Assembly (NCBI GenBank): GCA_021324445.1
Contig: JAJPJC010000339.1
Coordinates: 1-64,000 of the forward strand
Direction: 5' to 3'
Origin: Isosphaeraceae bacterium
Lineage (GTDB): Bacteria > Planctomycetota > Planctomycetia > Isosphaerales > Isosphaeraceae
Length of the DNA stretch: 64,000 bases
How positions within the stretch are numbered: the stretch's first letter is position 1; each line of letters opens with the position of its first letter. The position numbers were made by a program, and so were the translations under genes. The notes beneath the pieces were generated by a model. That model was not told where the DNA came from. It saw only the letters and a program-made list of their open reading frames with translations, and searched no databases. Shown here piece by piece: positions 60,732 to 64,000 of the stretch.

Positions 60732-63673
60732 TGCACTGGCTGGAATCGGACTCGGACCTCACCGACGTCGAGGACCTCACCGGGCCTGACCGTCAACTGG
60801 CTCAGGTCCTTGTCCGGCTTGGCCTCGGATTGCGTCGCCCGATCGTTTGGGTTCTGGATCCCGATCAGGACGGCCAGGGTCGGGTTGATCCCCTCGATCC
60901 GGAACCGGCCGGCCTGGTCGGTGAGGGCCTCCCGGGGATGGAAGGCCGGATCCGCGGGATTATAGCCGCGACGACTCATCACGGTGGCGCTGACCTTGGC
61001 CTGACGCACGGGTTGATTGTCTTCATCGAGCAGGCGGCCGACAATGGTGCCGCAGCGGGCAAGCTGGACGACCCGCGGCCGGTCCGGCGGATCTGAGCCC
61101 GCGATGGTGGCCGAGCCGGCGAGTCCCAGGCCATCGTGCCGGAATTCGACCAGTCGCGACTCTTCGGGCCGGAGCCCCTGCACCTCGAAGGTGGCGCCCT
61201 CGAGCGTCGTCGAGCCAAAATGATCGGTGGTCAGACCATGAGCCTTGGCGCCGGCCACGGGCCGGCCGTCGGGGCCGGCCAGCTCACCCTGGCGCGTGAT
61301 GCCGGGTGTCACCTCCAGGTCGACGGTGGCCGACTCGACTCCCTTGGGGAACTCGACGAAGCGATAGGCATTGTAGTTCGACAACGGGAACCCGAACTGG
61401 GCACCGTCCTCCCCTTTCACGACAAGCTTCCCCTTGTCGGCCGGCGCGAGGCGGGCCGCGGGATAGGGATGTGACTTGCCTCGGACGGTCACGGCGATCA
61501 TCCCTCCGCCGGGTGGGACGGTGATCCGGAAGGTGCCGTCCGTGCCGGATCCGATCCCGTGGGAGCCGCCCTTGTGGGGATTGCTCGGCATCGGGACGTA
61601 AACGACCAGGTTGCACGGCACGGCGCGGCCCGTCGGCTTGTCCGTGAGCCGCCCCTGCACCACCACGCCTCGCGCCACCGCGAGATCCACATCGATCGGC
61701 TTCAGGCCCTCGGTGTCGGTGACCATCTGACGGAAGAGCTCGAGAACGGGATCGCCCGGAGCGGGTCGGAGATCCAGCCGATAGGACCGCGCCTTGGGTA
61801 GGCCATCGAGGCGGAAGCGCCCCTGATCATCGGTCTTGGTCCAGGCGGCTGCCCACATCCTCCTCTCGACCTGGCCGCGGATGGTGACCCCGGGCACGGG
61901 CTGGCCCGTCCCCTTGATGCGAACCACCCCGGTGATGGGCTTGCTTGGGCTGAGGACGTGCTCGAACGTGGCCCCGTACAGCTCCAGCCCGGTTTCTCCA
62001 TAGAGTGGGTCGAAGGTCGGCGATCGTTTCGGCCGGGGCTGGCTGGGAACCGGCGGTTTGCGGTCGAGCACCGCGAGGGTGGCATGCTCCAGGCCCGGGG
62101 CGTCGATCGTCAGGAGTCCCACCTGGTCTCGGCCGACTCCCGTGATCGTGAACCGGCCGCCGGCATCGGTCGTCACCGCCCCACCGCGGCCGATCCAGGT
62201 TGGCCCAGACCAATCCGACCGCTGGATCACTCGAGCGTGGACTCCATCCCAATCCAGCTTACCGGAGGCGAGCAGGGCATCCCGGTCCACACCGTTGAGG
62301 AGTCTGGCGATCCTCTCCACCCGGACGGAGGCGCCGGCGATGGGCCGGCCTTCGGTGTCGAGGATCCGGCCGCGGATCGGCGGGTCGTCCCGGACCAGTC
62401 GCAGCTCGGCTCCGCCGCCGGCCGCATCACCGGCATCGACCCAGGCAGGTCCGAGACCCGGCGCCACCGCCGCGATCTGGGCACTGTGCCAGGCTGGCCC
62501 TTCGCCCACGGGGGCGTCACTCCGGGCCGGGTCGAGATTGAAGTGGAATCGGCCGTCCGGCCCGGCGGCCGCAACGCGCTCGACTGCACGGGCTTCCTGG
62601 CCCCAGTCGTAAAAATGACTGTGCCGCACGTAGATCGTCGCCTCCGGCACCGGTTTGCCCTCCGGGTCGACGACCCGACCCGCGATGGGCACCGGCCTGG
62701 CGTCCTCGACGGGCGCCGAGTCGGCGGGCCTGGCCTTGGTCCCCGCGGCCGCAATCGCTCGAGGTGGGTCCTCTCGCTTCGGACCCTCATCGCTGGGCCT
62801 TGCCGCCAGGAAGGTCGTCGCCAGTCCTGCCGCCGCGCCCGCGGCGAGCAGGGCGGCCGCCGTGTAACTCATCGTGGTCATGAACCAGCCCCTCATCAAG
62901 CGCTCACTCCAGGCGACGGCCGCTGCCGAGACCGTCCCGGCCGCCGCGGCCTGACCGGCCGCGATCGCCACCGCGGCCCCCACCGTCCCATCGATCCACG
63001 CCTTCGGAACGGCCGCCAGGGCGGCCTGTTCGGACAACACCGTGGCCAGCAGCCCGCCCGACAGCGCCACCCCGCGCCGCAAGAGCCGCGCCCGCAGCAA
63101 CTCCCGCGCCTTCGCCACCCGGCCGCGCACCATCCCCACGGTCCAGCCCAGGTGACGGGCCGCCTCCTCGTGGGTCATCTGCTCGAGGTGACACAACACG
63201 ATGGGCGAGCGGTACTTCTCCGGCAGCCGGCCGATCTCCTCGTGGAGTGCCGGCAGGATGTCGGACCCGGCCCCCCGATCCGCGGAACTGGGATTCGCCA
63301 TCTCCCCTGCCCGCCTTTCGACCTCACGCCGCCGCGCCGCGTCGGCATTCGCCTGGATGGCGATGCGCTGAGCAACCCGGTAGAGCCAGCTCCCCAACGA
63401 ACCCTTGACCGCCCACAGCGTGCCGGCCTTGCGCACCAGGACCAGGAAGGTCGCCTGGAAGGCGTCCTGGGCATCGTTCGGATCCTTGAGGACCCCCCGG
63501 CAGACAGCCAGGACCATCGGCCCGTGCCGCTGCACCAGCGCCTCGAAGGCCACCCCATCGCGACGGCTCGCGAATCGCTCCAGGAGCTGGGCGTCCGAGA
63601 GCCCCGCGACGGTGCCTTCGTTGAAGAGGAGGTGGATCTGCCGCAGGGCAGTCCCGGGTGGCATGCGGGCCAT
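60728..63673 (-). CDS. ECF sigma factor fused to membrane helix and carboxypeptidase-regulatory-like repeats (2)
   Basis: A 981-residue paralogue of the fusion at 56806-59829, with the same order: sigma region 2 (QLLERFASRRDGVAFEALVQ, QDAFQATFLVLVRKA), region 4 (IVLCHLEQMTHEEAARHLG, GMVRGRVAKARELLRARLL), a transmembrane helix (about 270-292), and six carboxypeptidase-regulatory-like units such as PIAGRVVDPEGKPVPEATIYV-type starts. Identical unit number and matching N-termini (ALRQI-LF--G-V-GLSDAQLLERF) indicate tandem duplication with later divergence. It starts the operon that continues with the membrane protein. Confidence 0.88.
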   Translation of the reverse strand: MARMPPGTALRQIHLLFNEGTVAGLSDAQLLERFASRRDGVAFEALVQRHGPMVLAVCRGVLKDPNDAQDAFQATFLVLVRKAGTLWAVKGSLGSWLYRVAQRIAIQANADAARRREVERRAGEMANPSSADRGAGSDILPALHEEIGRLPEKYRSPIVLCHLEQMTHEEAARHLGWTVGMVRGRVAKARELLRARLLRRGVALSGGLLATVLSEQAALAAVPKAWIDGTVGAAVAIAAGQAAAAGTVSAAAVAWSERLMRGWFMTTMSYTAAALLAAGAAAGLATTFLAARPSDEGPKREDPPRAIAAAGTKARPADSAPVEDARPVPIAGRVVDPEGKPVPEATIYVRHSHFYDWGQEARAVERVAAAGPDGRFHFNLDPARSDAPVGEGPAWHSAQIAAVAPGLGPAWVDAGDAAGGGAELRLVRDDPPIRGRILDTEGRPIAGASVRVERIARLLNGVDRDALLASGKLDWDGVHARVIQRSDWSGPTWIGRGGAVTTDAGGRFTITGVGRDQVGLLTIDAPGLEHATLAVLDRKPPVPSQPRPKRSPTFDPLYGETGLELYGATFEHVLSPSKPITGVVRIKGTGQPVPGVTIRGQVERRMWAAAWTKTDDQGRFRLDGLPKARSYRLDLRPAPGDPVLELFRQMVTDTEGLKPIDVDLAVARGVVVQGRLTDKPTGRAVPCNLVVYVPMPSNPHKGGSHGIGSGTDGTFRITVPPGGGMIAVTVRGKSHPYPAARLAPADKGKLVVKGEDGAQFGFPLSNYNAYRFVEFPKGVESATVDLEVTPGITRQGELAGPDGRPVAGAKAHGLTTDHFGSTTLEGATFEVQGLRPEESRLVEFRHDGLGLAGSATIAGSDPPDRPRVVQLARCGTIVGRLLDEDNQPVRQAKVSATVMSRRGYNPADPAFHPREALTDQAGRFRIEGINPTLAVLIGIQNPNDRATQSEAKPDKDLSQLTVRPGEVLDVGEVRVRFQPVQ

Positions 63674-63705
63674 GTCTGAGCTCCGCGATGAAGTCGGACG
63701 CTTTC

Positions 63706-63735
63706 CCTATAGAAGGGCTGACCCGGGCATTCCAA
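63706..63735 (-). promoter_or_regulatory. Possible promoter of sigma fusion 2
   Basis: On the minus strand TTGGAA (63735-63730) and TATAGG (63711-63706) are 18 bp apart, 32 bp before the ATG at 63673. They fit a housekeeping-type promoter loosely. An ECF-dependent promoter could also exist here. Confidence 0.3.
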
Positions 63736-63759
63736 CATGACTTTCTGAAAAAAACGAGC

Positions 63760-64000
63760 GTGGCAAACTTAACTGGGGCTGTGCACCCGGAAAGCAGGGC
63801 TGTCGATCCGACGCTGCCCCAGCGCGACTGCCTCTGGGGCGAGATCCTCCGGGCCCAGAGCCTCCGGTCGTCGACGGCCCCGGACTTGGCGGGCCTGATC
63901 AGGCAAGTCCAACAGGCCCTGCCGGTGCCGATCGCCGGCGTGATCACCGACGGCCAGGACAGCCTGCGCAAGGCGGTGGCCCAGGCCTTGCCCGGTGTCC
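63760..64000 (+). pseudogene. Transposase fragment, cut by the window end
   Basis: The frame from GTG 63760 stays open to the window end. It reads LWGEILRAQSLRSSTAPD and then PVPIAGVITDGQDSLRKAVA-QALPGV, the block that precedes the PHQxCQFH motif in a group of DDE transposases; the Asp in ITDGQ is one catalytic residue. The expected upstream several hundred residues are missing, so the gene is 5'-truncated; the 3' part lies outside the window. Confidence 0.65.

Overview
The window (64 kb, high GC) reads as a chromosomal segment of a planctomycete, most likely of the Isosphaeraceae type (inference). The evidence is a set of families typical of that phylum: a DUF1501/DUF1800 pair, a DUF1559 remnant, a PEP-CTERM protein, a secreted protein with the E-x-LE-x-R-x-LPS start motif, heme-binding c-type cytochromes, BlaI/M56 pairs, and ECF sigma factors fused to a membrane helix and carboxypeptidase-regulatory-like repeats. 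No rRNA or tRNA gene was recognised. Family assignments come from reading the translations; no database was searched.

Left part (0-13.6 kb). After a gene-free, repeat-bearing stretch come the genes that take urate to allantoate: uricase on the minus strand and, divergently, allantoinase, OHCU decarboxylase and HIU hydrolase on the plus strand. A DUF4112 protein, an HNH nuclease and a secreted dimethylformamidase-like protein follow. A minus-strand cluster then encodes a PQQ alcohol dehydrogenase with the Asp-Tyr-Asp signature of lanthanide enzymes, a protein made of three fused MxaJ/XoxJ-like binding domains, and a diheme cytochrome c, which looks like a rearranged xoxF-J-G set. Several perfect palindromes (MITE-like) lie between these genes.

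Middle (13.7-32.6 kb). A PhyH dioxygenase, a Gfo/Idh/MocA oxidoreductase, an ECF sigma/anti-sigma pair, a GldA-GldF-GldG-DUF4340 ABC export module, an SGNH hydrolase, peptide deformylase and methionyl-tRNA formyltransferase, a CAP-domain secreted protein and a long TPR protein.

32.6-34.4 kb is a gene graveyard: pieces of a glycosyltransferase, of queE, of folE2 and of an MNT/HEPN toxin-antitoxin pair, mixed with hairpin repeats. Directly after it, 34.4-42.2 kb holds the most interesting locus: a zinc-ribbon P-loop GTPase, a membrane protein with a GAP1-N-like head, a 981-residue membrane coiled-coil protein and a double-GYF membrane protein, all on one strand. It resembles the GTPase-centred conflict systems predicted by comparative genomics, and this gene combination is not one I know to be characterised.

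Right part (42.3-64 kb). A BlaI/M56 pair, a HigBA toxin-antitoxin pair, nadD, an Rpn/PD-(D/E)XK-like protein whose C-terminal module is repeated twice more downstream as stand-alone genes, priA, a PEP-CTERM protein, a seven-heme cytochrome with TPRs, DUF1501/DUF1800, two paralogous sigma-factor fusions with a membrane protein between them, and a truncated transposase running off the end.
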